Made by a program: the position numbers and the translations under genes. A stretch of DNA of 64,000 bases from Cycas panzhihuaensis (lineage: Eukaryota > Cycadophyta): positions 167,283,741 to 167,347,740 of the forward strand of contig CM041465.1 in the NCBI GenBank assembly GCA_023213395.1, written 5' to 3'. The notes below the pieces were generated by a model. It worked only from the letters and a program-made list of their open reading frames with translations. It had not been told where the DNA came from and made no database searches. This document shows positions 12,700 to 23,094 of this stretch, piece by piece (the stretch's first letter is position 1; the number at the start of each line of letters is the position of its first letter).

Positions 12700-13655
12700 T
12701 GATCTCCCCCTTTACTCATAATGTGTGTTTGATTTTCCCTTTGTCTATTTTCATAATAATCTTAATTTGACCTTATATCTTAAACATTTCCTTGGCAATT
12801 TGGGCAACATAATTGTGCCTCAGGTTGTTTCTCTTGATTTTGGTATCTAGGAGAATTGACATTTAATTGGTTTACTCCTTATCTCCTTTGGTGGGGAGCT
12901 TGATATTTAGGTGGATCTTGACATATATCCCTTCTAGAATTTGTATCCCTTCTCTTAGGAGGTGATTCTTTGGATTTTAATATACTCGCTTGAGAGTGAG
13001 ATTGGATTCTAGACTTGGTAGAAAATGTATATTCAAGGGATTCGTTTGCATTTTGTTATTCTTTGACTGGCATCAACATGGTACTTAGTTATTCCACCTT
13101 AAGGGTGTTGAGATCTTTGGAAACCCCTATTCTTATCGCTACCATTTCAAACCCTTTTACGGCACCTACACATCTCAAAATTCTTTCCACTACTCTTTGC
13201 TCTGTCAATGTATCTCCAAGCGATCTCATCTGGCTAACTATATCTTGCAACTTAGTCATGAATTCTGTCACAAATTCTATTGGAATCATTCGCAAGTTCT
13301 CAAATTTACTTCTTAGGTTTTGAAGATTAGAAGATGCAACTCCTTCATAAATTAACTATAGGGTATTATATACTTACTTTGACTTTATTGACTCACTAAC
13401 TTGTAAGAAAATATGATCTTCCAATGCACAAAAGATAAGGGCAAGAGCTTCATTATCCTTTTCAACATTTTCTTTACAAGCTACCTTTTCAACGTTAATG
13501 GCATTTTGACCGAATTCACTGTAACATATTCTCATAATCTCCCACATGTCATTAGTGATGAGGATGGGTCTCATCCTCTTACTCTAATTTAGAAAGTTAT
13601 TACCATCAAACTTGGAATTATTATGTTTCTGAAATTTGTTGCCATCTCTTAGCTA
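12700..13655 (-). pseudogene. Copia gag remnant
   Basis: Starts near a minus-strand ATG at about 13655 (MATNFRN), followed by a frameshift and FDGNNFLN, the F-x-G-x-N-F opening of Copia gag. Blocks at 13574-13374 (MRPILITNDMWEIM) and 13295-13089 (EFVTEFMTKLQDIVSQMRSLGD, LKVEEL) match the UBN2-type gag core. A CPNCQG half zinc knuckle appears near 12800. Stops interrupt it throughout. Confidence 0.75.
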
Positions 13656-16600
13656 AAGTTTAAAAAACTATAGATAAAGTAAGGTTTTCTTAAGATTTGA
13701 TTTGGAATATTAACCTAAGAAGTAATGTTTAAAGTTTTTCCTAAGGTTTTATAAGTGTCCTAGTCCCTAACGAGGATTCTAGGCTCTAAGTCCAAGGGTC
13801 TCTAAGGGAAACCTTTGGTTGCCATCCTATCCAGTGGAACCTATCCATAAGTGGTAAAATAGGGACCTAATATACTGGTACATGAGCTCTAGGATTGATA
13901 TACCTTAGTACATGAACTGCTATGAAGGTTGTTACACCCCCCTAAATTGTTAGTCCACCTGTGCCAGACTTATGCCTAGTGACAAATCTAGCGGTGAAGG
14001 TTTTATTAACCAAGGCGCTCATCCTCTCTAGGTTTAGACTTGGTCTTCAAACTCCAAAGAGGATAGGTTCCCCATATTATCTTACTACCTAATATACCTT
14101 ATAGCCAATGACTTTCCTCATCCAATATGAGTAAGCCAATTGGCATGTGCATGGTGGTAACTTTAGGGGTCCTAACCATTCCCCTTACAAGGCTAAAAAA
14201 AATATGGTAAATTTAAGAAATTATCTTTCCTAATATGAAAGTAAATTTTAATTAAATATGGTCTTTCTTAATCTCTCTAGGATTCCTTTTATTCAAGAAA
14301 TAAAATGAAACAAAATAGATCTTTAAGCAAAACAAAATAGATCTCAAATGTAAGTATGATGCAAAACTTTATCATCATAATGAGTATAAGTAAAAGAATC
14401 AAGATACTCTTCCTCTTTTAATGAACAAAAACTGAATGCTAATATGCAATCTAATATTCTAAAATTGAGATACTCTTGCAGAAGTAAAGTAAGAAAATAT
14501 ATGCACTTGTCTAAAGTGATGCACTAAAATAATAGAATCCTTAATCTTTTGGAATATATGAATGAGCTTTGAAATAAAAACTAATTAAAGGACCTTATAA
14601 CTATGCTTATGTAAATTTCAAAATGAAGAAAGAATAAGGATTTTGATAAAAATAAAGAAACTCCTTGACTAATATGCCACTTAATGTTGCAAGATAATGA
14701 TATTGTAGATTAAGTTCCAAATAGTTCCTTCATAAGAACAAATACAAACTAGGTGAATCTTGCAATTTTGAGAAGAAGCAATGCTTAGAATGATCAGAAG
14801 TGCCAAAAATAGTCTATATTTGAATGATAATATAAAGGATAAAATAAAAGTCAAGGTTAATGGTACTAGTTTGATGTATTACTCTACTTAGGCTTCTTGA
14901 TGCTTCAGAAGCTTAAATTGATGCTAATGACTACAAATAGCTTGTAATCTTTATGAAAAACTAATAAATAACTCTAAGAAACTTATTAATAGTAAGTTGT
15001 GCTTAAGTAGAATTAATTTGAATGAATAAATACTCAAAAATATTACAAAATGTGTATGTTTAGGGCTGAACTAGAGCCTTAACTTAAGGAGCCTTAAAGT
15101 CCTATAAAATAATGTCAAAATGAGATGAGACTAACTCCAATGCAAAGAGCTCTAAAAAAGATTTCCATTGATTCTTACAGTTTTGAAATCGAAGCTAAAA
15201 TGGTTAAGTTATTATGAAAATGGTGAAATGACCTTCTTAAGGCAAATGAAGTAACCACTGAAAAAGGTGTTGACTTTGATTAATTCAAACACAATTGAAT
15301 GGACTCAAATTAGATAAAAGATGATATCATCCTGAAGATACTTGAAATATGGTTCCAACAAGACTAGTTTTGTAAAAAAATGATGCTCTTGGAGAAAGTT
15401 ACACTAAAAATGCAAGAAGCCCTCTTTAAGTATTAATGGAATGATACTTTTAAAAGAAAACGAATAAGCTCCTTTAGTCTGAAGGAGCACAGTCATATGG
15501 GAGTCAACAAAACCATCGACTTAGTTATGAAAGGAGCTCTAAAACTTAAATCTAATACATTGTGATTAGTAGCTTTAAAATCAAAAGGAATTAAAAAGAA
15601 CTTATAATCTTTCATGTCTGCCCCTTAACTAACCAAACCAACATAGTCACGTGGCTTTGAGGAGACTGGGGGCTAAGCAGATGGGGGATAACTCCCTTTT
15701 AATCACTTAGACTTCAAATGATATTCAATACTGATTAAATTTCATAAACCTTAGCAAAAAAAACATAAATTTAAAATATAAAATGCCATTTAAAAAAAGA
15801 TGTTGTTACGTGACCTGCGTAGGCAAGGTTTTGTGCGAGGAACAAAGGGTGAATGAAGCCAGAATATTGATCAATCTGATCAATCTAACACACAAGGAGG
15901 AGGGAACCTATAGTACATACCAAATATACCTCAATAGAGCTGCCAAATAGAGAGCAAGCTGAGCTAAAAGTTGATGTAATCAGGCAACCTTCCAAGGTCA
16001 AAGGAGGGAATGACGAGCTGAGGTATTCGATCTTCATAAATAGATTCAAAATGGGCATAGATCTCCACTTAGGTGGATTCAAGAGGGGTGCCCAAGCAAT
16101 ACAGACTTCATCCAGAGAGAAATACATAGAGTTCTTTTTGTTTTAATAAAGAAACATTAAGAAAATGATGAACAACAAGGATGGGGAGGCATAGATGATT
16201 CAAACTCTTTATAGGAGACACTATTTCTCACCAAACTTTAGGGGTAGCTAGGTATCCTGAATAGCAAGGAACTGGTAAAATTTTATGCCAAACAATTTCT
16301 TGTAGGCTTAGAACAAAGCAATATAGTGAAAATGAACCACAAACTATGGATTGCGGCTCTTAGAGAGATTTCTCCTAGTAGCAACAATGAAATCATATGT
16401 GGTTTTCACTGATGGATAGAGGACTTGATCATGGTTAGAATGAGTAGTCATATGATACTATTTTGATTAGTGTGCAAGCTACAATAATGAGTTCTAGATT
16501 AATTATATTTAGTTCCCAAAAATAAAAAAAATGAAATATTTAAATAAATTTATATGATATTCTAAAGTTTTATAAAGTTGATGATTTAATAAATTAAAAT

Positions 16601-16665
16601 ATCACACACATACTACAAATACTATCATAAAACTATCCTAAACCTTTTGAATGTCAATTGAACAT
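13656..16665. other. 3 kb of unexplained sequence between Copia PBS and gag
   Basis: A Copia leader is usually short, so much of this is probably a further insertion. Candidates are a Gypsy LTR or fragment: 13832-13851 contains CCAGTGGA and could be a degraded minus-strand primer-binding site of the Tat type, with LTR-like AT-rich sequence to its right. I found no repeat pair, no convincing coding frame and no clear boundary. The 80-codon minus frame at 15885-16127 is not recognisable. Confidence 0.35.
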
Positions 16666-16677
16666 TCTCTGATACCA
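16666..16677 (-). other. Copia primer-binding site (initiator-Met tRNA type)
   Basis: Minus-strand TGGTATCAGAGA, differing by one base from the classic TGGTATCAGAGC complementary to initiator tRNA-Met. It lies two bases inside the 5' LTR. Confidence 0.9.
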
Positions 16678-16679
16678 TA

Positions 16680-17046
16680 TGTTGGCTTCGAGGTGTAGAG
16701 CCAAAGGATTACAAGGACATGGACATCATTTTGAAGTGAAAACAATAATCTCTGAATGTAAATAGCGGTGTTAAAAAACACTAAGGAGGTATTTCCCACC
16801 TATAAATAGATAAATTTGGGGAGGCGGCGAGCGCCTCAATCCGACCAATGTTAAAATTTAAAAAATTATTAAAATATTATGTAAAGAATTAAATATCTTA
16901 TCTGAGGTGCCTGTGGAGGCTCCTTATCAGCTACAAGTGAGTGTTTGATGACACTAGGTGGCCCGAGGTGACCTTGGAAGGCTCAAGGTGGCATTGAGGG
17001 GCCCAAGGTGCTCACATGCACTTGCAAATTTGGCATTATCCCAACA
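16680..17046 (-). repeat. 5' LTR of the minus-strand Copia element
   Basis: Begins TGTTGGCTTCGAGG and ends TCCCAACA on the plus strand, collinear with 6481-6835 over its whole length. It has an extra CCCGAGGTGACC-like 12 bp near 16960. The neighbouring primer-binding site makes it the 5' copy. Confidence 0.92.
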
Positions 17047-17685
17047 AAATGTAATGATATATCCTATACTTTTTTGAAACAAAATAGTATATTATGCACC
17101 ATTCTAATGGTAAAATAATATATATGAATTAAATGATATATACTGTTTTGATTTGTGGGAAGACACTTTTACCCTATTCATAAAAATGAGGATCCAATTT
17201 ATCCTTTCTTATCTAAAATCCTTAATTTTTGAGAAACTCCAAAATTAAGGGTTTCGGTAAAAAATTTAAAAAGTGAAGTAAAAACCTAATAAAGAAATAC
17301 TTAATCTAGTCCTATACTAACCCTCACCAAGTCACCAATATGTTGGAATATGAGGCATGAAAACTTATTCCCCCAAACCCCCATAATTAACTCTTAACCA
17401 CCGTCACCTTGCAAATGGAATAAAGTATAAATCTCTCAAACCAATTCATAAAAATGAATAGGAGATTTAAGGATTATAAATTTAAAATAAATTTATTTAA
17501 GCCCCTATGCCCAAATATCCTTATATTTCTCATGACTTGAATATTGCCATGTGCAAGATGAAGTTTATAACCTTAGAATGATCAAATAAACCTTGACCAA
17601 GAGTCCTCTAAAATGTAATAAATACTCACTCTTAGATGTGTGTTGCTTATAATTGTGCTTTCCTTATCTTATTCCATAATATTCC
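17047..17685. repeat. Tandem repeat unit B, right part
   Basis: Resumes the homology to unit A exactly where it stopped at 6480 and continues to the tail (GTGTGTTGCTTAT at about 17640, then ATTCCATAAT). Together with 6134-6480 it rebuilds a copy of about 985 bp. Confidence 0.85.
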
Positions 17686-18595
17686 ATTATTCATAGCCAA
17701 AACTATTTATTTTAAGCCATGATCTTAAATTTTGTAGTTATTCTATGTGATTCTCCTGTAAGAGATTCAGTATGCATCTACAATAAGCCCCTTTATGTTC
17801 CTTATCATGGAGCTCACCATGAGATACAAAGGCATGGTTTTAAACCTTGAACCTATATTTGTCGATCGCACATGTTGTCCAAAGTTAGTATATGCATTAT
17901 TAAGCACCAAATAAGCCCATTTTCCTATAGTTTTTTGCCCATTTACATTTTTGTCTAAGAATCCATTTATTACTTATTATTCAACAAATAGTTTCACCAA
18001 TTTCTAACACTTATGACTCCATTAATATTTGCCAATGCTTTTCATATGATCATTATCATAATAGACCATTTATAGGACATCTAAGTAGCTCCTTTCATCC
18101 CCTTTCCATATGCATTCATTTGTCTAAATTGGGTGCTCAAAAACATCCTAAATAGACAAACCTAATACTCCTTATAGTTTGGTCCCTATAAACTAGTTTC
18201 AAAAATTCATTAAACTATTACTTTGTAAAAATCATTTTTAAAATTATAAATGGGTGACAATCTATTAACTAGTTGATCACAACTATATTTTAGAAATCCA
18301 AATAAATCCCAATACTTATCATGTCTTGATTAATATTATATGATGACTATAGCTAACCTATCCATTGTGATAAGCATAGTGGTGGATGAAATGGATCATC
18401 CCAAAAATAGGTTTAGTGATACTTTGTTCATCATGACCCTCATCTAAACTATCATAGGAGTGACACCCTCTAATGAAAAAAAGAAGAGGAAAATATATAT
18501 TAAAAAAAAGAGGAAAGAGAAAAAGAGAGAGAGAAGAAAAATATAAGTAAATATATAGGCCTACATCCTCTAAGAACCAAGGCAAGTTGCATGAT
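17686..18595. other. Intergenic, no gene seen
   Basis: AT-rich sequence with no recognisable coding blocks. A purine-rich low-complexity tract (AGA/GAAAA type) lies at about 18476-18550, and the minus-strand leucine/phenylalanine-rich frame there is its shadow. Confidence 0.6.
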
Positions 18596-18600
18596 GGATT

Positions 18601-18920
18601 TGTTAATGTGGTAATTAATACTAAGCCACATAATTAATTAAATATGATTAGTTAATATTAATCTAAAAGGTATGAATATTTTATAGGGTCACAACCAATG
18701 GGTTGGACATGTCATTTGAGGGATTATAAATGATCTTTCATCGTAAAATTATCCAAGTATCATGAATGTGAGCTATTAATTTTTTATAGTGGATTGTTTT
18801 ACCAAAAGTTTTTTTCATATAAAATCTTATGTATCATGTACCTTTTCCCTTTGATGATATACTTGCTATATATGATAAATATTTTGTAGATAAGAAAGCA
18901 TATATAAATGTTTCTTCACA
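18601..18920 (+). repeat. 5' LTR of the 18.6-26.4 kb Copia element
   Basis: Starts TGTTAATGTGGTAATTAATA and ends TTTCTTCACA. It aligns along its whole length with 26062-26391, sharing for example GGTTGGACAT, ATCCAAGTATCAT and TATATATGATAAA. Confidence 0.88.
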
Positions 18921-18932
18921 TGGTTTCAAAGT
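18921..18932 (+). other. Primer-binding site, decayed
   Basis: TGGTTTCAAAGT matches TGGTATCAGAGC at 9 of 12 positions and directly abuts the LTR end. Confidence 0.65.
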
Positions 18933-20154
18933 TGATAAGATATACATAGATGAAGCTACAGTTAGGTGGAGGCAATAAGATTGAAGGATACCTAATAACA
19001 CCAATAAAGGCTTGTTTTTGGTGATTTTAATCTTCCCTAGCAACTAAAAAAGAGAGACATATGTGTCATGATGATTGAAGAGATGGAATGCATATGTTGA
19101 TAAGAATTTATCATTGTTTGAGGTTATAAATTAGTGTTGGGCATTATTTAGATTACATTGGGCTCATATTGAAGCCATTTGGGACTAGTTAGACATGTTT
19201 GGGCACTCCATATGCCTATTGGGTCATATTTAAAGGTGATCTAATAGCACAAAGAGTGTTGGTAACACATATAAGCAAGAATAGTTCCAATTTTTTGCCA
19301 TTTTCTACTTGTAGAAGGTGGGGTAGTGAGGCAATCTATTATTAAAGGATGTTCTAAGAACCTAAAGGATAAGTGTTGGGGTAGGAAATAAGTTTAGATA
19401 ATTGTTGAATGTTTTGGGTACTTTTAGAGTTATGAAGATTATGGTTTGTTAGCCACATATGCCATAAGAGACATGATGGTTAATTTGTGGAGCTACTGTT
19501 TTGATTTGAGCATCATTCAATTGGAGCCACTACCAATTAGTTTAGAGTCATCGTCATTTAATTTATGGTTAATAATATATATTAAGTTGTTAAAAAAACT
19601 TAATACATTGATTAAATATTTTAAATCAAAATTTTCCATGTGTTTTTAAACCCATATAAGTGAAAAAAGTCACACTAGTAAAATAAGATAGTTTCCTATA
19701 TAAAGAATATTCTTATATAAAGAATATTCCACCTAAAATATTTTCAAATTAGAATATAGATTAGAGATAAAACTATTATAAATTAGACGCATAGTATTTT
19801 GGATCAAAATATGTTATTACAAGTAAAATTTTTAGTGATTTTTATATGTATTATTAAGACTTATCTTATAGAAAGCAACATACATAGTTAAATGTATGCC
19901 TTTCCAATTAAAAAGTTATTTTTAAGGGATTTGTTACTACTTGGATGTTTTTAGTGTGGTATGAGTATCCCAAATCCCATAATAAATAAGTGTTAAAGCA
20001 TGTGGAACACATAGGTTTTAAATATGATTACTAAGTTTGGTAATAAAGGTTGTGTTAACCATGGATTTAAATTTGGGAGTAGGTGTATGAATGTGGTCCT
20101 ATTCTAATTTTTTTCCTACTAGCTAAGGATCATTGGGTTTTGTGGGCTCAATAT

Positions 20155-20895
20155 TTTGCACTATACGTAAGATGGAGAAATTATTATAAGTGATTTTTTA
20201 TGGTAATAACTTCAAGGAATGGAAGGCGAATATAGAGCTTGTCTTAATGGTGAATCCATTATGGAAAATTACCAAAGAGAAGGCTATAATTATTCTTGTA
20301 AATAATAGATAAAAAGAAAAATTAGAGGAGAAATAGTTCACTACCATAGGGTTATTAAAGTTATTATTAGATCCCAATTAGAGGACACTTGTTTACAACC
20401 TAGAGACATCATATAAAATCTAAAGAAAATTAAATAAGATGTTTAAAGAAAAGAAATCAAATCATTAAGTTACATTAATGATGAAGTTATTAAATGTTGT
20501 TATCAAGGATGAAAATAACATAAGTACCTACCTAAACAAAATAACCAATTTAAAGAACAAACTAGAAAAGATAAAGTTAGATTCAATCCATAAATACTTA
20601 TTGTTTATGCTAATTATGTTAAGACTACTAGTTATTTTTACTACCTTTTAGACTATTTATGCTAGAAACAATGTTATAGAAGGGGAAATATTTGAAATAT
20701 TAAAAAATCTCATCCTATCCAAAGATAATAAGCTAAAACACCACATCATACTCAGAGGTCTCAAATCCAACCATGCCTTAGTTTTGAAGACTTAGAGGAG
20801 AGATGGTGATTAGGGGAAAAAGAATCCATAAAAGGCTAAATAAACATCTAAAGAGAAGAAGAAGAAGACAAGATGATAAAGGAAAGGGTATTATT
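20155..20895 (+). pseudogene. Copia gag remnant
   Basis: Broken frame opening with FYGNNFKEWKANIELVLM, the Copia gag start. DENNISTYLNKITNLKNKL follows at about 20510, and a mutated zinc knuckle near 20665-20720 (RCYRRGNI...IKKSHPIQR) has lost its second Cys and the key His. It has multiple stops and is cut off by the nested element at 20902. Confidence 0.72.
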
Positions 20896-20901
20896 TTGAA
20901 G

Positions 20902-21242
20902 TGATCCTAAATTAGATCTATTTTCACAAATATAAAAGAAAACTAAAATGAAAGTTGAATGGGCAAAATTACCCCAACACCGAGTACTAAATAAAATTAG
21001 GATTAATGCAAAAATAAAACCTATAGAATGAGTTAAGGGTATCCCTTATTTATAAGTGCTAATATGGTTCCCTATTAGAAAAGAATTAACTTCAATATTA
21101 ATATTAATAATAAAATATTAACTTCTTAATATAAAAATCCAACTTCATATTAATTTAAAAGTACTACTTCTTTAAATTAATTTTTAATAAAATATCAACT
21201 TCTCCTTAATGAATAGTATCACTATAATATGTACCTCCTTCA
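20902..21242 (-). repeat. 3' LTR of the nested short element
   Basis: Opens TGATCCTAAATTAGATCTA and is collinear with 22745-23088 through AAAATTAGGATTAA, CCTATTTATAAG-type and CTTCATATTAATTTAAAA blocks. Confidence 0.78.
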
Positions 21243-22730
21243 AAAAATACTTTTCCCATAAAGTATTTATAATTTTATCACTTAGAAGACTATAGAATAC
21301 ATATCCTCATACAAATATCTCTAATCTTCTACTTGTTAGGGCTTGAATATCATAGGATTTGGGTTCTCTATTTTCTCATCATCTCAAAGCAACCCATATA
21401 TAACCTCTTCTTAGTTGTGACATTGCTCTATCTAAAACTTCGTTTGTATGTGAATCTCTTCTTAGTAGATCCTAAGATATGTGTTTTAAGGTATTATATC
21501 ATGCTTGTATACTGTATTTATTACACTTATCCTTAAAGGGAAATTGAGGGATTATGGAGGAAAGGTAGGGAATATAAAAATTATAATGGGAAGGTAGATT
21601 TTGGAAATAAGGAGTAGGAATATAAGTCTAGAATTACATGTGGGAAACATAGAATGTGAGGCATAAATTACATGAGGGGATATATATGTAGATATATATT
21701 AAAGATAAGGAATTAAAGAACATATAGAATATCTAAGTTATATTAAGAGGAGAACTTAGGGGAAGCATATATAGGGATTTGAATATAAAATGGGATATAT
21801 AATGGATAAATTAGGTAAGAGGTAAAAGAGAATTTATAGTGATAAAGGTGATATTATATAAAATACAAGGTAAATAAATCTAAGCCTATGAGTAAATTTA
21901 GGAGTTGATGGAGATAAGTGAAATAAGTAGGAAATAAAGACTAGGCATTCCTTATGGGAAAAGGGATTTTGTAATGGTATGTGGAGATAATTTATAGAGT
22001 AATATAAGGGGCTAAGGGGAAAATGTATAAGGTAGTGAGTAGGTTAGTGGTGGGAAGAGTGGAGATGCAATGAAAAATGAAAAGATAATACTTTATAGAG
22101 TGGGTATATAATGATAGTATTAAGGGTTGAATCTTATTAAGAGGAGGCCAAAAGATGAGATACATAGGGGTGGTTATAAATAGGCTTCTTAAGGATTGGG
22201 ATATAAAAGGTACCTCAAGTAGAATAAGAATTTCACCTATTAGGAGTAGAGTGCCTAGGGCTTTAAGTTTTAGTTCATTTATAGGATTTTATTGTATAAT
22301 AAGGGAGGGAAATTTTAAGGCTATAGAACTTACAAAATCAAGATAAACAAAAAAAAAATCTAAAAGAATTGGGCAAATGCAAGATATGATCAAAATTAAG
22401 AACAAGTACCTTTCTAGGATTGTCTTATATCTCTAATTCTTCCTTGATTTACTCACAGTAATTAAAATATTTGAGGCCAACTAGATATATATAGCTAAAG
22501 TCATAGTTATTTGAAGTTGTAGTAGGAGATTTTAAGCCCTAAAGACGATGATAGATAGAAGGTCAAAATAAAATTATATATAATCTTCATAATTTTACTT
22601 TAAAATATGTGGTATAACCATTCAAAATATGTAGAATGTATTTATTTGAATTAAATTTTTAATTATTCTTTTAATTTTTTTTTTTATATATACTCCTAAA
22701 AATGTAGATCTTTGATGCACCAAAAATAAA
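21243..22730 (-). other. Internal region of the nested short element, no coding blocks
   Basis: AT-rich and purine-biased on the plus strand (AGGAATATAAG-type words recur at 21550-21800). Short frames at 21333-21536 and 22155-22346 have no recognisable family. No gag, protease, reverse transcriptase or integrase motif was found. Confidence 0.6.
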
Positions 22731-22742
22731 GCTTTGATATCA
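22731..22742 (-). other. Primer-binding site of the nested element
   Basis: Minus-strand TGATATCAAAGC matches the initiator-Met TGGTATCAGAGC at 10 of 12 positions, with two G-to-A changes. It lies two bases from the LTR. Confidence 0.78.
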
Positions 22743-22744
22743 CT

Positions 22745-23088
22745 TGAACTAATCCTAAATTAGATCTACTTCTACAAATATAAAAGAAAACTAAAATAAA
22801 AGTTAAATAGGCAAAATTTCCTTTCAAACTAAGTGCTAAATCAAATTAGGATTAACACAAAAATAAAACTTACATAATGATTTAGTGATCTCCCCTATTT
22901 ATAGGTGCCAATATAGCTCCATATTAAAAAAATTAACTTTAATAATAATATTAAAAAATATATATCAACTTCCTAATATAAAATGATAACTTCATATTAA
23001 TTTAAAAATACTACCTCCTAAAATTAACTTTTAATAAAACATTGGCACCACCTTAATATAATAGTATTGCTATATGTTACTTATTGCA
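22745..23088 (-). repeat. 5' LTR of the nested short element
   Basis: Plus-strand TGAACTAATCCTAAATTAG to TTATTGCA, paired with 20902-21242. The adjacent primer-binding site makes it the 5' LTR on the minus strand. Confidence 0.78.
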
Positions 23089-23094
23089 TAGAAG

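Larger units (their letters stand above)
6481..17046 (-). mobile_element. Ty1/Copia LTR retrotransposon, minus strand, inactive and split
   Basis: A full set of Copia landmarks on the minus strand. The 5' LTR is at 16680-17046, with the primer-binding site at 16666-16677. Gag lies at about 13655-12700 and pol at about 12480-9800, with its end at 7236-6880. The polypurine tract is at 6836-6850 and the 3' LTR at 6481-6835. Flanking AAATA (6476-6480) and AAATG (17047-17051) are a 4/5 target-site duplication. The two LTRs differ by roughly 13 percent by eye, mostly transitions, plus a 12-bp indel, so the insertion is old. The 10.6 kb span is inflated by a 2.56 kb insert in RNase H and by about 3 kb of unexplained sequence between the primer-binding site and gag. 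Confidence 0.9.
20902..23088 (-). mobile_element. Short non-coding LTR element (TRIM/LARD-like) nested in Copia
   Basis: Two similar repeats of about 340 bp (20902-21242 and 22745-23088) flank about 1.5 kb with no retroviral coding blocks. A minus-strand initiator-Met primer-binding site lies at 22731-22742, next to the right repeat. The right repeat is therefore the 5' LTR and the element faces opposite to its host. Plus-strand termini are TG...CA. Short flanks TGAAG (20897-20901) and AGAAG (23090-23094) may be remains of the target-site duplication. It lies between the host's gag and integrase; the host protease is not recognisable on either side. It would depend on enzymes from elsewhere. 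Confidence 0.75.
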
